In this document: positions 8,642 through 16,429 of the stretch, piece by piece
Layout: every line of letters starts with the position of its first letter
How positions within the stretch are numbered: the stretch's first letter is position 1
DNA from: Arsenicitalea aurantiaca
GTDB taxonomy: Bacteria; Pseudomonadota; Alphaproteobacteria; Rhizobiales; Devosiaceae
Assembly (NCBI RefSeq): GCF_003994485.1
Contig: NZ_RZNJ01000001.1
Coordinates: 561,765-625,764, forward strand
DNA length: 64,000 bases
Reading direction: 5' to 3'
Notes under the pieces: model-generated
What the model saw: only the letters and a program-made list of their open reading frames with translations
Database searches by the model: none
Told to the model about the DNA's origin: nothing
Position numbers and translations under genes: made by a program

Positions 8642-8869
8642 ATGAAAGACAAGCCGACGATGAACGAATTGAGTTCGCTTCGCCCAAGACGGCCCGAGGA
8701 CGGGCTGGGCCCAAATTCTGATATCGGCGTCAAGCTGCGCGCGCTCTATGGCGCTGTGCAGGATGAAGGCATACCCTCTCATCTTCTCGATCTGCTTGAG
8801 AAGCTCGACGAGAGTGAAGCACGCGCCCGCGGCGCGAGCGAAGGCCATTCCGCAAAGGGGCAAAAGTGA
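8642..8869 (+). CDS. nepR: NepR anti-sigma factor
   Basis: A 75-residue protein with the NepR core IGVKLRALYGAVQDEGIPSH followed by LLDLLEKLDE, the two helices that clamp EcfG or phosphorylated PhyR. The charged N- and C-terminal tails are typical of the family. The start at 8642 has AGGGAAG just upstream; a TTG seven codons earlier is less likely. The stop overlaps the ecfG start (GTGA), so anti-sigma and sigma are translationally coupled, which helps keep their ratio fixed. Confidence 0.95.
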   Translation: MKDKPTMNELSSLRPRRPEDGLGPNSDIGVKLRALYGAVQDEGIPSHLLDLLEKLDESEARARGASEGHSAKGQK

Positions 8870-9432
8870 GTAGCGAACTCAACGCTGACAGCACCGGCTT
8901 CAAGCGCGAGCTTCTGGCGACGCTGCCAAGCCTGCGCGCCTTTGCGGTCTCGCTTTCTGGCAAGCATGACAAGGCCGACGATCTCGTGCAGGACACGATG
9001 ATGAAGGCCTGGGCCAAGCAGACCAGCTTCGAAATGGGCACCAATATCAAGGCCTGGCTCTTCACCATCCTGCGAAACGAATTCTATAGCCAGATGCGCA
9101 AGCGCGGCCGCGAAATCCAGGACAGTGACGGGGCCTTCACCGAGCGGCTTTCGGTCCACCCCTCCCAGTATGGCGTCATGGATCTCGCCGACTTCAAGAA
9201 GGCGCTCGACGCGCTGCCGGACGACCAGCGCGAAGCGGTCATCTTGATCGGGGCATCGGGCTTTTCCTATGAAGAAGCCGCCGAGATCTGCGATTGCGCC
9301 GTCGGCACCATGAAGAGCCGCGTCAGCCGTGCCCGGACGCGCCTGGCCGACCTCCTGAAGGTGTCGGGCGAGGCTGATTACGGCCCGGATGCGGTTTCGA
9401 CCCAGGTGACGACGCAGCAGCACCTGACCTGA
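8866..9432 (+). CDS. ecfG: EcfG general stress response sigma factor
   Basis: A 188-residue ECF sigma factor. Region 2 spans about residues 15-85 (DKADDLVQDTMMKAW, then the ILRNEFYSQMRKRG segment) and region 4 about 112-165 (ALPDDQREAVILIGASGFSY, EICDCAVGTMKSRVSRAR). This is the EcfG (ECF15) group, recognising GGAAC-N16/17-CGTT promoters, several of which lie in this window. The start is GTG inside the nepR stop. The C-terminal tail after region 4 is short and polar. A strong terminator follows. Confidence 0.96.
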   Translation: MSSELNADSTGFKRELLATLPSLRAFAVSLSGKHDKADDLVQDTMMKAWAKQTSFEMGTNIKAWLFTILRNEFYSQMRKRGREIQDSDGAFTERLSVHPSQYGVMDLADFKKALDALPDDQREAVILIGASGFSYEEAAEICDCAVGTMKSRVSRARTRLADLLKVSGEADYGPDAVSTQVTTQQHLT

Positions 9433-9441
9433 AGACAGTTC

Positions 9442-9467
9442 GGGCCGCCCATCCGGCGGCCCTTTTT
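9442..9467 (+). terminator. ecfG rho-independent terminator
   Basis: An 8-bp perfect GC stem (GGGCCGCC, loop CATCC, GGCGGCCC) is followed by five T residues. The T-run touches the stop codon of the convergent receiver gene. Confidence 0.9.
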
Positions 9468-9838
9468 CACGCCGGCTCGGATGCGCCCTTGAGCGCTCTT
9501 GCACAGGCTCCGAGGAGGTCGGCTTCGTTGAACGGCTTCACGACCACCGGAACCTCCGGCGAAAGCCGCCGGCGCAGCGCCAGATCCCCCGTGCTCACGA
9601 CGACGCCGACCCCGCGGCTGCGCAACGCGTCTGCCATGGCGTGGGCGTCCATATCGTCATGGGGCGTGTCGATGATGGCGATGTCGAAGGCGCTCCACTC
9701 GCCTTCGAGGCGCGCCGCCTCCTCGAGCGAGCGCGCGAACACCGTCCGCCCGGTTTCGGCCTGTTCGAGAATGCGCTGGATGTCGAGGGCGATCAGGAAT
9801 TCCTGCTCGATGATGAGGACGCTTCTGCCGTTGAGCAT
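9467..9838 (-). CDS. Stand-alone receiver-domain response regulator
   Basis: About 123 residues forming a single receiver domain and no output domain. The phosphoacceptor is Asp57 (AIIDTP), the conserved Ser/Thr is in VVVSTGD and the lysine in VVVKPFNE. The acidic pocket reads IIEQEF, so one of the two usual acidic residues is glutamine, which may weaken Mg2+ binding. Such lone receivers next to PhyR systems often act as phosphate sinks or modulators of HWE kinases; that role is inferred. The start is uncertain: the Met at 9838 gives a compact domain, and one at 9898 would add 20 residues. Neither has a clear ribosome site. Confidence 0.8.
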   Translation of the reverse strand: MLNGRSVLIIEQEFLIALDIQRILEQAETGRTVFARSLEEAARLEGEWSAFDIAIIDTPHDDMDAHAMADALRSRGVGVVVSTGDLALRRRLSPEVPVVVKPFNEADLLGACARALKGASEPA

Positions 9839-9974
9839 GAGGTGCTTTGCTTGCCCTTCTCGTTGAAGCGCGCACACTCGCGGAAATCCCTCCTCCATGT
9901 CATTTAACTTTGACATGCGGATAAGCGCGCCCAGATCGCCAGCCCGCTGGCGTTTTCCGCGCCCCTCGGCGATA

Positions 9975-10748
9975 ATGGGGCCAATTCGAGCCGAGAGCGT
10001 CACCCTGCCGACACCGACCCGCCGTATTCCCTGTGAGCGTTGCCCGCTGCGGCTGCTGCCGCATTTCCGGCCATTCACCAAGACCGAGCTCGACTTCGTC
10101 TCGCAGTTCAAGCGGGGCGAGCTCGTGGCCGAGGCCGGCTCGATCATTCTCTCCGAGGGCGCGCACAGCGCGCATCTTTACACCGTGCTCTCGGGCTGGG
10201 CGTTCCGCTACAAGACGCTCGAGGACGGGCGCCGTCAGATCCTCAACTACCTGCTTCCGGGCGACCTCATGGGCCTGCAGGGCTCGGTGATCGGGGAGAT
10301 GCAGCATTCGATCGAGGCGCTGTCGCCGGTCGTGCTCTGCGTCTTCGAACGCGACCGGCTCGACGAACTCTTCGCCTCCCATCCCGGGCTCGGCTTCGAC
10401 ATCACCTGGCTCGCCGCGCGCGAGGAGCGGATGCTCGATGAGAACCTTCTGAGCGTTGGGCGTCGCACCGCCTTCGAGCGCGCAGCCTATCTCGTCGCCT
10501 TCATCCACCAGCGCGCTTCGGTGCTGGGGCTCAGCGGCAATTCCCGGCTCGTCATCCCCATCACCCAGCAGCACGTCGCCGACACGCTCGGGCTTTCGAT
10601 CGTGCACACCAACAAGACCTTGAAGAAACTCTCCGATCGCGGTCTAATCCGTTGGCATGACAGGGCGTGCGAGGTTCTCGACATCGAGGGGCTTCGCGCG
10701 GCCGCAGGGTGGACCGAGCCCCCCGAAGGGGTGCGCCCACTCATCTGA
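9975..10748 (+). CDS. Crp/Fnr-family transcriptional regulator
   Basis: A 257-residue regulator with an N-terminal cyclic-nucleotide-binding-like beta barrel (residues about 30-145) and a C-terminal winged helix with recognition segment ITQQHVADTLGLSIVHTNKT. Cys20 and Cys23 in PCERCPLR resemble the N-terminal cysteines of FNR-type proteins, but the full four-cysteine set is not present, so oxygen sensing is uncertain. The ATG at 9975 is taken as start; the frame is open upstream without support. It is divergent from the lone receiver and precedes a CHASE3 kinase. Confidence 0.85.
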   Translation: MGPIRAESVTLPTPTRRIPCERCPLRLLPHFRPFTKTELDFVSQFKRGELVAEAGSIILSEGAHSAHLYTVLSGWAFRYKTLEDGRRQILNYLLPGDLMGLQGSVIGEMQHSIEALSPVVLCVFERDRLDELFASHPGLGFDITWLAAREERMLDENLLSVGRRTAFERAAYLVAFIHQRASVLGLSGNSRLVIPITQQHVADTLGLSIVHTNKTLKKLSDRGLIRWHDRACEVLDIEGLRAAAGWTEPPEGVRPLI

Positions 10749-10821
10749 GAGGCCAAACTCTTGCCATGGGCGCGGCTTAGAGCCGTGTGAAGGCCCGGTG
10801 CGTCAGGGGCGTGCCGGTATT

Positions 10822-12228
10822 ATGAGCGGGGCAAGTATGACACAGGCTGCGACCGAGGCGGCACCGGCTGCGCGAGCGCGCACGCGGGGGCGCCGGAAAC
10901 TCGCCTTCATCGGCGCGCTGTTGCTGCTCGTCGGCGCGGCCGTCGCCGTCATCGTGCTTGCGCGCGGGATCGATGGCGAGGGCGACGCGGCCGGCCACGC
11001 CCATGTCCAGCGCGAGCGCGCCCGTGAAGTGCTGCTCGATCTCGCCTCCGCTGAAGCGGCGCAGCGCGCCTTCCTCCTCCACCGCGATCCCGCTTTCCTC
11101 TCCTCCTGGTCGGCATCCGCCGAGCGCGTAGGGGCGAGTTTTGACGCGCTCGTTGCCGGGCTTCCCGGGCAGTCCGAATTCCGTCAGCCGCTCGTTGATC
11201 TCGCCGCGCCCGTCGCCGATACGCAGCAGGCGATGTCCGAGACCATCCGGCTCGCCGAAGCGGGGCGCTGGGCCGAAGCCATCGCCCGGGCCGGCAATCA
11301 GGGCCTCCGTGCCGAAGCCGACGCGATCCGCGCCGCGCTCTTTTCCTTCATCAACGCCCAGGATGCCGCCTTCGCCGCGCGTGGGGAGGCCGAGACGCGC
11401 AACCGCATGCTGCTGCTCGTCGGCATACTCGGCGCCCTCGCGGCGGCAGGGCTGCTCGCCTGGGTCATCTTCGCGCGCAGCCAGCGCCAGCTCGCCGAAC
11501 TCATCGGCCTGCGCAATCGCCTCCGCAGCGAAAACGAGACGCTCGAGGACCGGGTGCGGCGTCGCACCGCCGAGGCCGAGGAGGCGCGCGCCCATGCCGA
11601 GCGCGAGCGGTCGCGGGTCGAGACGCTGCTACAGGACACCAATCACCGCATCGGCAATTCGCTCGCCACCGTATCCTCGCTTCTTGCGCTGCAGGTGGGG
11701 CGCAGCCAGTCCGATGACGTCCGCGCCGCGCTCGAAGCCGCCCAGGGCCGCATCCACGCCATCGCCTCGGCCCATCGCCGGCTGCGGCTCAGTGACGACA
11801 TGGAAACCACGAGCGCGGGCGAGTTCCTCCATGCCGTGGTCGAGGACCTCCACTCCACCCAGTCCAATTCGAGCCGCGTGCGCTTCGTCACCGAATTCGT
11901 ACCGCTCGTGATCAGCGCCCGCGACGCCACCACCCTCGGCATCCTCGTCGGCGAGCTCGTCACCAACGCGCTCAAGCATGCCTTTGCCGGCCGCGAGGGG
12001 GGCACGCTCTGGGTCTGCCTGCGCCGCGACGAGAACGGCATCGAGCTCTGCGTCGATGACGACGGCAATGGCTATACCGGCGATCGTCCGCGCTCGGATA
12101 CCGGGCTCGGCGCGATGATCGTCAAGCAGCTGGCGCGCCAGTTCGGCGGCGAGCCGCGCTATGCCATCCGCGAGGATGGCGGCACGAGCGTCTGCGTTTC
12201 GCTGCCCGAGCTCGGCATCGGTCCCTGA
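10822..12228 (+). CDS. CHASE3-type membrane sensor histidine kinase (HisKA_2)
   Basis: A 468-residue inner-membrane kinase. Transmembrane segments lie at about residues 27-47 and 196-217, enclosing a periplasmic helical sensor of about 150 residues that resembles CHASE3. A coiled coil follows (about 220-265), then a HisKA_2 block with His275 in DTNHRIGNSLATVSS and an ATPase domain with N-box ELVTNALKHAF and G-box DDDGNG. It lacks the W-x-E motif, so it is HisKA_2 rather than strict HWE. It may feed the PhyR pathway. No EcfG box is visible in front of it, unlike its neighbours. An alternative start is the Met at 10837. Confidence 0.87.
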   Translation: MSGASMTQAATEAAPAARARTRGRRKLAFIGALLLLVGAAVAVIVLARGIDGEGDAAGHAHVQRERAREVLLDLASAEAAQRAFLLHRDPAFLSSWSASAERVGASFDALVAGLPGQSEFRQPLVDLAAPVADTQQAMSETIRLAEAGRWAEAIARAGNQGLRAEADAIRAALFSFINAQDAAFAARGEAETRNRMLLLVGILGALAAAGLLAWVIFARSQRQLAELIGLRNRLRSENETLEDRVRRRTAEAEEARAHAERERSRVETLLQDTNHRIGNSLATVSSLLALQVGRSQSDDVRAALEAAQGRIHAIASAHRRLRLSDDMETTSAGEFLHAVVEDLHSTQSNSSRVRFVTEFVPLVISARDATTLGILVGELVTNALKHAFAGREGGTLWVCLRRDENGIELCVDDDGNGYTGDRPRSDTGLGAMIVKQLARQFGGEPRYAIREDGGTSVCVSLPELGIGP

Positions 12229-12233
12229 TCGGC

Positions 12234-12258
12234 GGAACCGCCATCATCCCGATGCGTT
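12234..12258 (+). promoter_or_regulatory. EcfG-type promoter of lipid kinase gene
   Basis: The site is GGAAC, 16 bases, CGTT, an exact consensus match, starting 6 bp after the CHASE3 kinase stop and 58 bp before the lipid kinase start. Confidence 0.8.
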
Positions 12259-12315
12259 CTGAGCGCACCGGCCGGGGCTAAGTGCCGGCTCAACCCCCTT
12301 CGGGAGACGGCCAGT

Positions 12316-13239
12316 ATGCACTTCATCGGCGTGCTCAACCGCAATGGCGGCACCCTGCGCACCATGGACATCGACGCCTTTTGCGCAGAAGCCACCGACA
12401 TCTTCTCGCGCCATGGCCACACCCTCGATTGCCGCGCCGTCGAGGGTGACGACCTCATCGAAGCGCTCGAAAAGGCCGCGGCCGAAGAAGGCGCCGACGC
12501 GATCCTTGCCGGGGGCGGGGATGGCACCATTTCAGCCGCCGCCGATATCGCCTTTCGCACCGGCACTCCGCTCGCCGTGCTGCCGGCGGGCACGATGAAC
12601 CTCTTTGCCCGCGCCCTCCACATGCCGCTCGACCTCACCGAAGCCCTCGAGGCCATCGCCGGCGGCGAGCTCTTTTCGGTCGATATCGCGACGGCCAATG
12701 ACAGGCCCTTCGTGCACCAGTTCTCCGTGGGCATCCACACGCGGCTCGTGCGCATCCGCGAGGGCCTTGTCTACAAGAGCCGCATCGGCAAGATCGCCGC
12801 GAGCCTGCGTGCGGTGAGCGCCGCGATCGTCAATCCCCCGCGCTTTTCGGTCGAAATCGTCACCCCGCGCGGCACCGAGCGGCGCGAGGCTTCTGGCATC
12901 TCCATCTCCAACAATCTCTTTGCCGAAGGCCATATTCCCCATGCCGACGTGCTCGATCGCGGCGTCCTCGGGGTCTATCTCGCGCGTCCGATGACAACGG
13001 GCGAGCTCTTGCGCCTCTGTCTCGGCGTCTTCAGCGGGCGCTGGAAGGACAATCCTTTCGTCACCGAGCGTGAGGTCACCGGCATCACCCTCAATTTTCC
13101 CCGCCGCCGCCGCTCCGACCAGGCCGTCGTCGATGGAGAACTCATCCGGCTCGAGCGCACGGTGCGCCTCCAGATCCATCCCGGTGCGCTGCGCGTCGTC
13201 GCGCCGAAACCCGAAAGGGAAGAGGCCGCGGCCGCATGA
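12316..13239 (+). CDS. Diacylglycerol kinase-family lipid kinase
   Basis: A 307-residue protein of the DAGK catalytic family. The nucleotide-binding motif GGGDGT is at residues 66-71 and the companion PAGTMN at 90-95. It would phosphorylate diacylglycerol or a related lipid or sphingoid base at the membrane; the substrate cannot be told from sequence. No transmembrane segment is present. The preceding EcfG box suggests it is stress-induced, perhaps for membrane lipid remodelling. The C-terminus ends in an Ala/Glu-rich tail. Confidence 0.85.
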   Translation: MHFIGVLNRNGGTLRTMDIDAFCAEATDIFSRHGHTLDCRAVEGDDLIEALEKAAAEEGADAILAGGGDGTISAAADIAFRTGTPLAVLPAGTMNLFARALHMPLDLTEALEAIAGGELFSVDIATANDRPFVHQFSVGIHTRLVRIREGLVYKSRIGKIAASLRAVSAAIVNPPRFSVEIVTPRGTERREASGISISNNLFAEGHIPHADVLDRGVLGVYLARPMTTGELLRLCLGVFSGRWKDNPFVTEREVTGITLNFPRRRRSDQAVVDGELIRLERTVRLQIHPGALRVVAPKPEREEAAAA

Positions 13240-13319
13240 ATCGAGGCCCGGGCTGTTGACATCGGAGGGCCGAGCCTGTCCGTTGTCAGCCATGCGTTAG
13301 GGGGCATGCCAGCTATGTG

Positions 13320-13344
13320 GGAACGAACAGGTACGGTGGCCGTT
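13320..13344 (+). promoter_or_regulatory. EcfG-type promoter of GAF-PAS-HWE kinase gene
   Basis: The site is GGAAC, 16 bases, CGTT, an exact consensus match. It lies within an upstream extension of the kinase frame and therefore argues that translation begins downstream, at 13389. Confidence 0.8.
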
Positions 13345-13388
13345 TGGCCTCCAGCGCGCGATCGGCTGTGTCCGAGACGCGTCGGTAC

Positions 13389-14930
13389 ATGCGTTTTCCG
13401 GACGGTCCAGTGATCTCTAAACCAGCTTCGCTTCCCGACGATGTCTGGGAGGCCGTCATCTCAAGCCAGCGCCTCGACGTGCTAGAAGCCCTCGGCGTGA
13501 TGGATGCCGACGAGGACGCTGATTTCGATCGGCTGACGCGGCTCGCGGCCGCCATTTTCGGCGCGCCGGTCTCGCTCGTGACCGTTATCGATGCGCGCCG
13601 GCAGTGGTTCACTTCCCATCACGGCACGACGCTCACTGAAAACGCCACGGAAAACACCTTCTGCGCCCATGCGCTCACCAGCGACGAGCCGTTCACCGTG
13701 CTCGATGCGACGCAGGACCCGCGTTTCGCCAATAACCCGATCGTCACCGGCCCAACCCATGTGCGCTTTTATGCCGGCGTGCCCGTGTCCGTTCACGGGC
13801 AGAAAGTGGGGTCGATCTGCGTCATCGGCATGGAGCCGCGTGATGCGGTGAGCGCGGATCAGCTCGCCCAGCTCTCCGATCTCGCAGCGGTCGCGGGCTC
13901 GCTCTTTGCATTGAAGGACGAGGCCCGCGTGCGCGCGCGCACCGCCGCCGAACTCATCAAGGAGGAGTGGCGCCACGCCCTCACCCTGGAGGCGGGCAAG
14001 GTCGGCAGCTGGGTCTGGGACATCCGCACCGGCGAGATCGTCGCCAACGACATCCTGCGGCGCATGTTCGGCATCGAATCGAGCGCCCCGGTGACGTTTG
14101 AGAGCATTATCGCAGCGATCCATCCCGACGATCGCGAACGGGTCAAGACCGCCCTCATCGAGGGCTCTGCGGATGGTCAGGATTATTTCGCCGAGTTCCG
14201 CCTCCTCGGCGGTGGCTGGCTCATCGGGCGCGGGCGGGTCTATCAGCGCGATGCCGGCGCCGAGCCGCTCATCATGATGGGCGTCAATATCGACGTCACC
14301 GATGCGCGCGAAGCGGCCGAGCAGACCCGTATCCTGCTGCGCGAGCTCAATCACCGGGTCAAGAACACGCTTGCGATGATCCAGTCGCTCGCCCGGCAGA
14401 CCTTGCGTCGTACGCCTGATCCGCAGCGTTTCATCGATGCGTTCTCAGGGCGGCTGCGTACGCTTTCGGAAGCGCACAGCCTGCTCGCGGACCGTGACTG
14501 GACCGGCATCGGCATTCTCGAGCTGATCGAAACCCAGGTCGGCCCCTATCTTTTGTCCTCCACCGACCAGCTGGTGATCGATGGAGACGACCTGCAATTG
14601 CCACCCGATCATGCGCTCGGGCTCGGGCTGATCCTCCATGAACTTGCGTCCAATGCGGTAAAGTTCGGCGCGCTGTCGACCCCGCGCGGGCGCATCGCCA
14701 TCTCCTGGACCGGTCCGGTGGGTGCAGAGCGGCGCGTGGATTTCCAGTGGCGGGAGGAGGGTGGGCCGCAGATCTCCGCTCCGGTCGAGCCGGGCTTCGG
14801 CACGCGGCTCATTGAGCGCAGTCTCGACAAGGTCCTCGACAGCAAGGTCACGCTCGACTACGCGCCCGAAGGTGTGCGCGCCGCGCTCAGCTTCCCCATG
14901 ATCGTGCCGGAGGCGCGCCCGCATTACTGA
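13389..14930 (+). CDS. GAF-PAS HWE-family sensor histidine kinase
   Basis: A 513-residue soluble kinase. A GAF domain occupies about residues 35-185, a PAS domain about 205-310 (ending DVTDAREAAEQT), and the kinase core has His322 in LLRELNHRVKNTLAMIQS plus the W-x-E motif in FQWREEGG. HWE kinases of this build activate PhyR or light/redox responses. The GAF cysteine needed for bilin binding is not obvious. The start at 13389 is preferred over an upstream one at 13317 because the EcfG promoter lies between them. It is probably induced by the stress sigma factor, giving feedback. Confidence 0.88.
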   Translation: MRFPDGPVISKPASLPDDVWEAVISSQRLDVLEALGVMDADEDADFDRLTRLAAAIFGAPVSLVTVIDARRQWFTSHHGTTLTENATENTFCAHALTSDEPFTVLDATQDPRFANNPIVTGPTHVRFYAGVPVSVHGQKVGSICVIGMEPRDAVSADQLAQLSDLAAVAGSLFALKDEARVRARTAAELIKEEWRHALTLEAGKVGSWVWDIRTGEIVANDILRRMFGIESSAPVTFESIIAAIHPDDRERVKTALIEGSADGQDYFAEFRLLGGGWLIGRGRVYQRDAGAEPLIMMGVNIDVTDAREAAEQTRILLRELNHRVKNTLAMIQSLARQTLRRTPDPQRFIDAFSGRLRTLSEAHSLLADRDWTGIGILELIETQVGPYLLSSTDQLVIDGDDLQLPPDHALGLGLILHELASNAVKFGALSTPRGRIAISWTGPVGAERRVDFQWREEGGPQISAPVEPGFGTRLIERSLDKVLDSKVTLDYAPEGVRAALSFPMIVPEARPHY

Positions 14931-14940
14931 GCGCGCCTCC
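14909..14940. terminator. Possible hairpin overlapping kinase stop codon
   Basis: A 10-bp perfect stem GGAGGCGCGC with its complement flanks a 12-base loop containing the TGA. There is no U-run. It lies between convergent genes. Confidence 0.4.
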
Positions 14941-14956
14941 CGCAGAAATTCCGGAT

Positions 14957-15424
14957 TTACTCGTCTTCGTAGGGGTCGTAGCCGTCGCGGTGGGCCGAGC
15001 CCGAATTCCGCGTCAGCAGCAGATAGGCTGCGATCGCGCCTCCGAGCGGAATGCCGAGCTTGCGCACCATCGGGTTGCGCAGCAGCATCGGCCCCGCCGT
15101 GAGCGCGGCTGTGGTGACGAGCGCGGTCGTATCCGCAGACCGCCTGCGCCGGATCTCCCGCCGCTTGCGATTATGGGCGGCGGTCTTGACCGTGCCGTAG
15201 ATCAGAAGCGCGATGAGAAGCGCGGTTCCGGCTGCCGCGAGCGGGCCCCAGATGGGCCCCAGCCACGCCGTCATCGCGTTGTTGGCGGCAATGATCAGGA
15301 AGGTGAGGGCGATCAACGAAAAGATCGCCACCGCCCCGAGGGCGACGGCGTTCTTCTTGATGCGCTCCACCAGGCTCTCGACCTCGACGCCGAGCAGCGA
15401 GGCCAGCGGCAGCAGCATCTTCAT
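14957..15424 (-). CDS. Phage-holin-family/Holin-X-like membrane protein
   Basis: A 155-residue protein with a short amphipathic N-terminus, two central transmembrane helices (about residues 28-48 and 54-80), a basic loop (NRKRREIRRRRS) and a possible third helix near 128-140. It resembles the DUF1469/Holin-X class often paired with DUF883 proteins in alphaproteobacteria. Despite the name there is no phage context. It follows the DUF883 gene by 5 bp and shares its EcfG promoter, so an envelope stress role is inferred. Confidence 0.7.
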   Translation of the reverse strand: MKMLLPLASLLGVEVESLVERIKKNAVALGAVAIFSLIALTFLIIAANNAMTAWLGPIWGPLAAAGTALLIALLIYGTVKTAAHNRKRREIRRRRSADTTALVTTAALTAGPMLLRNPMVRKLGIPLGGAIAAYLLLTRNSGSAHRDGYDPYEDE

Positions 15425-15429
15425 GCCGG

Positions 15430-15765
15430 CTACCGCGAGATGAGGGCGAGCAGGTACCCGATGCCGAGGGCGCTGACGACGGCGGTGATCGGCTTGCGGC
15501 GGATCGTATCCTTGATCTGGCGCTCGACTTCGCCGAATTCGTCGCCCACTTCCTCGATCACATGCTGGCCCTGGCGGACGAGCGAGCGATATTCCTGCTT
15601 GGCGGTACCGCGTGCCTCGCTGACCTTCTCATTGGTCAGCTTGCCCAGCGTCTGCGTGATGGCCTTCAGATCATCCTGCAGCGCCTTGACCTGCGCTTCG
15701 AGATCCTCGGTGGTTTCCGAGCCGCGGCCGCGGCGTGCATTGGGGGCTGTGTCGGTCGATGCCAT
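15430..15765 (-). CDS. DUF883 (ElaB/YqjD-like) membrane-anchored protein
   Basis: A 111-residue protein with a long amphipathic helical region (residues 18-85, EDLEAQVKALQDDLKAITQT) and a single C-terminal transmembrane helix with the typical RRKPITAVVSALGIGYLLAL ending. Members in enterobacteria are stationary-phase, membrane-anchored ribosome-associated proteins. The start at 15765 is set by AAGGAG 8 bases upstream. The gene is preceded by an EcfG-type box, which fits stress or stationary-phase expression, and is followed by the holin-like gene. Confidence 0.82.
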   Translation of the reverse strand: MASTDTAPNARRGRGSETTEDLEAQVKALQDDLKAITQTLGKLTNEKVSEARGTAKQEYRSLVRQGQHVIEEVGDEFGEVERQIKDTIRRKPITAVVSALGIGYLLALISR

Positions 15766-15793
15766 AGAGACGCTCCTTTGGATTTGTCGGGAC

Positions 15794-15819
15794 AACGCAG
15801 GCGAGGTCCGACGGGTTCC
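15794..15819 (-). promoter_or_regulatory. EcfG-type promoter of DUF883-holin operon
   Basis: The minus strand reads GGAAC, 17 bases, CGTT, a consensus match, ending 29 bp before the DUF883 start. Confidence 0.8.
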
Positions 15820-15879
15820 CTTCCAATAACATGGGATTGTACGGATTTTCGGCGCGAGCCTGCTCAACGCATGGGCCAA

Positions 15880-15920
15880 AAAGGATCACTCCGGTCCGCG
15901 GGGGAAGCGGACCGGAGTGA
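15880..15920 (-). terminator. Terminator after DUF3309 gene
   Basis: A perfect 14-bp stem (TCACTCCGGTCCGC and complement, 7-base loop) is followed on the minus strand by TCCTTTTTGG. It lies about 50 bp after the DUF3309 stop. Confidence 0.85.
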
Positions 15921-15971
15921 CGGGGTGGGCCGAAAGGGGGGCGACCTTGCGGCCCGGGGAAGCTCGCTTCG

Positions 15972-16130
15972 TCAGATTCGTCCCATCAGGACGAGTATGA
16001 TGACGATGACGAGCACGACGCCCAGAATACCGGAGGGGAAGGGACCCCATGCCCGGGAATAACCCCAGGAGGGCAGAGCGCCGATGAGCAAAAGGATGAG
16101 AAGGATGATCAGAATAGTGCCGAGAGTCAT
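15972..16130 (-). CDS. DUF3309 small membrane protein
   Basis: A 52-residue gene translated directly from the minus strand: it begins MTLGTILIILLILLLIGALP, has a central SWGYSR turn and ends in a second hydrophobic helix closing with GRI. This is the DUF3309 signature: two short helices around an aromatic, Tyr-Ser-Arg turn. The function is unknown. AGGAG lies 7 bases before the ATG. It is 40 bp downstream of the 55-residue gene on the same strand and probably shares its EcfG promoter. Confidence 0.82.
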   Translation of the reverse strand: MTLGTILIILLILLLIGALPSWGYSRAWGPFPSGILGVVLVIVIILVLMGRI

Positions 16131-16170
16131 CTATGAACTCCTGCGATGACGCTGTTGAAGAAATGCCGCC

Positions 16171-16338
16171 TCAGAAGACGACGAAAAGCAGAAGCGCTGC
16201 GACTGCGACGATCGCCAGGGCAGGAAGACCTGCCTTCAGCACGTAGTCGTAACGGGTGCGCCCGTCATACCCTTCCGGCGACCACGCCATCGCAGTGCGG
16301 CTGGCGTTTTCCAGAGCGGTCATTTCCATATGGGTCAT
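16171..16338 (-). CDS. Small single-helix membrane protein, stress-regulated
   Basis: A 55-residue protein starting MTHMEMTALENASRTAMAWS. It has a short polar N-terminal half with the block SPEGYDGRTRYDYVLK and one C-terminal transmembrane helix ending LLLFVVF. I recognise no family. The start at 16338 has AAGGA 8 bases upstream. A consensus EcfG box lies 92 bp upstream of the ATG and the DUF3309 gene follows, so it is likely the first gene of a two-gene stress operon. Confidence 0.68.
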   Translation of the reverse strand: MTHMEMTALENASRTAMAWSPEGYDGRTRYDYVLKAGLPALAIVAVAALLLFVVF

Positions 16339-16429
16339 CGCAACTATCCTTTGAAAACTATTGCCCGGCCGGGGGAAGAACCGGGAGGTTTGTTTGGATG
16401 CGTCGCGCTTGATGGGCGCTTGGCCAAAT

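Noticed and set aside
14957-15424. Phage lysis gene (holin)
   Set aside because: The family name suggests phage, but there is no endolysin, integrase or capsid gene nearby and the gene is in a DUF883 operon with an EcfG box.
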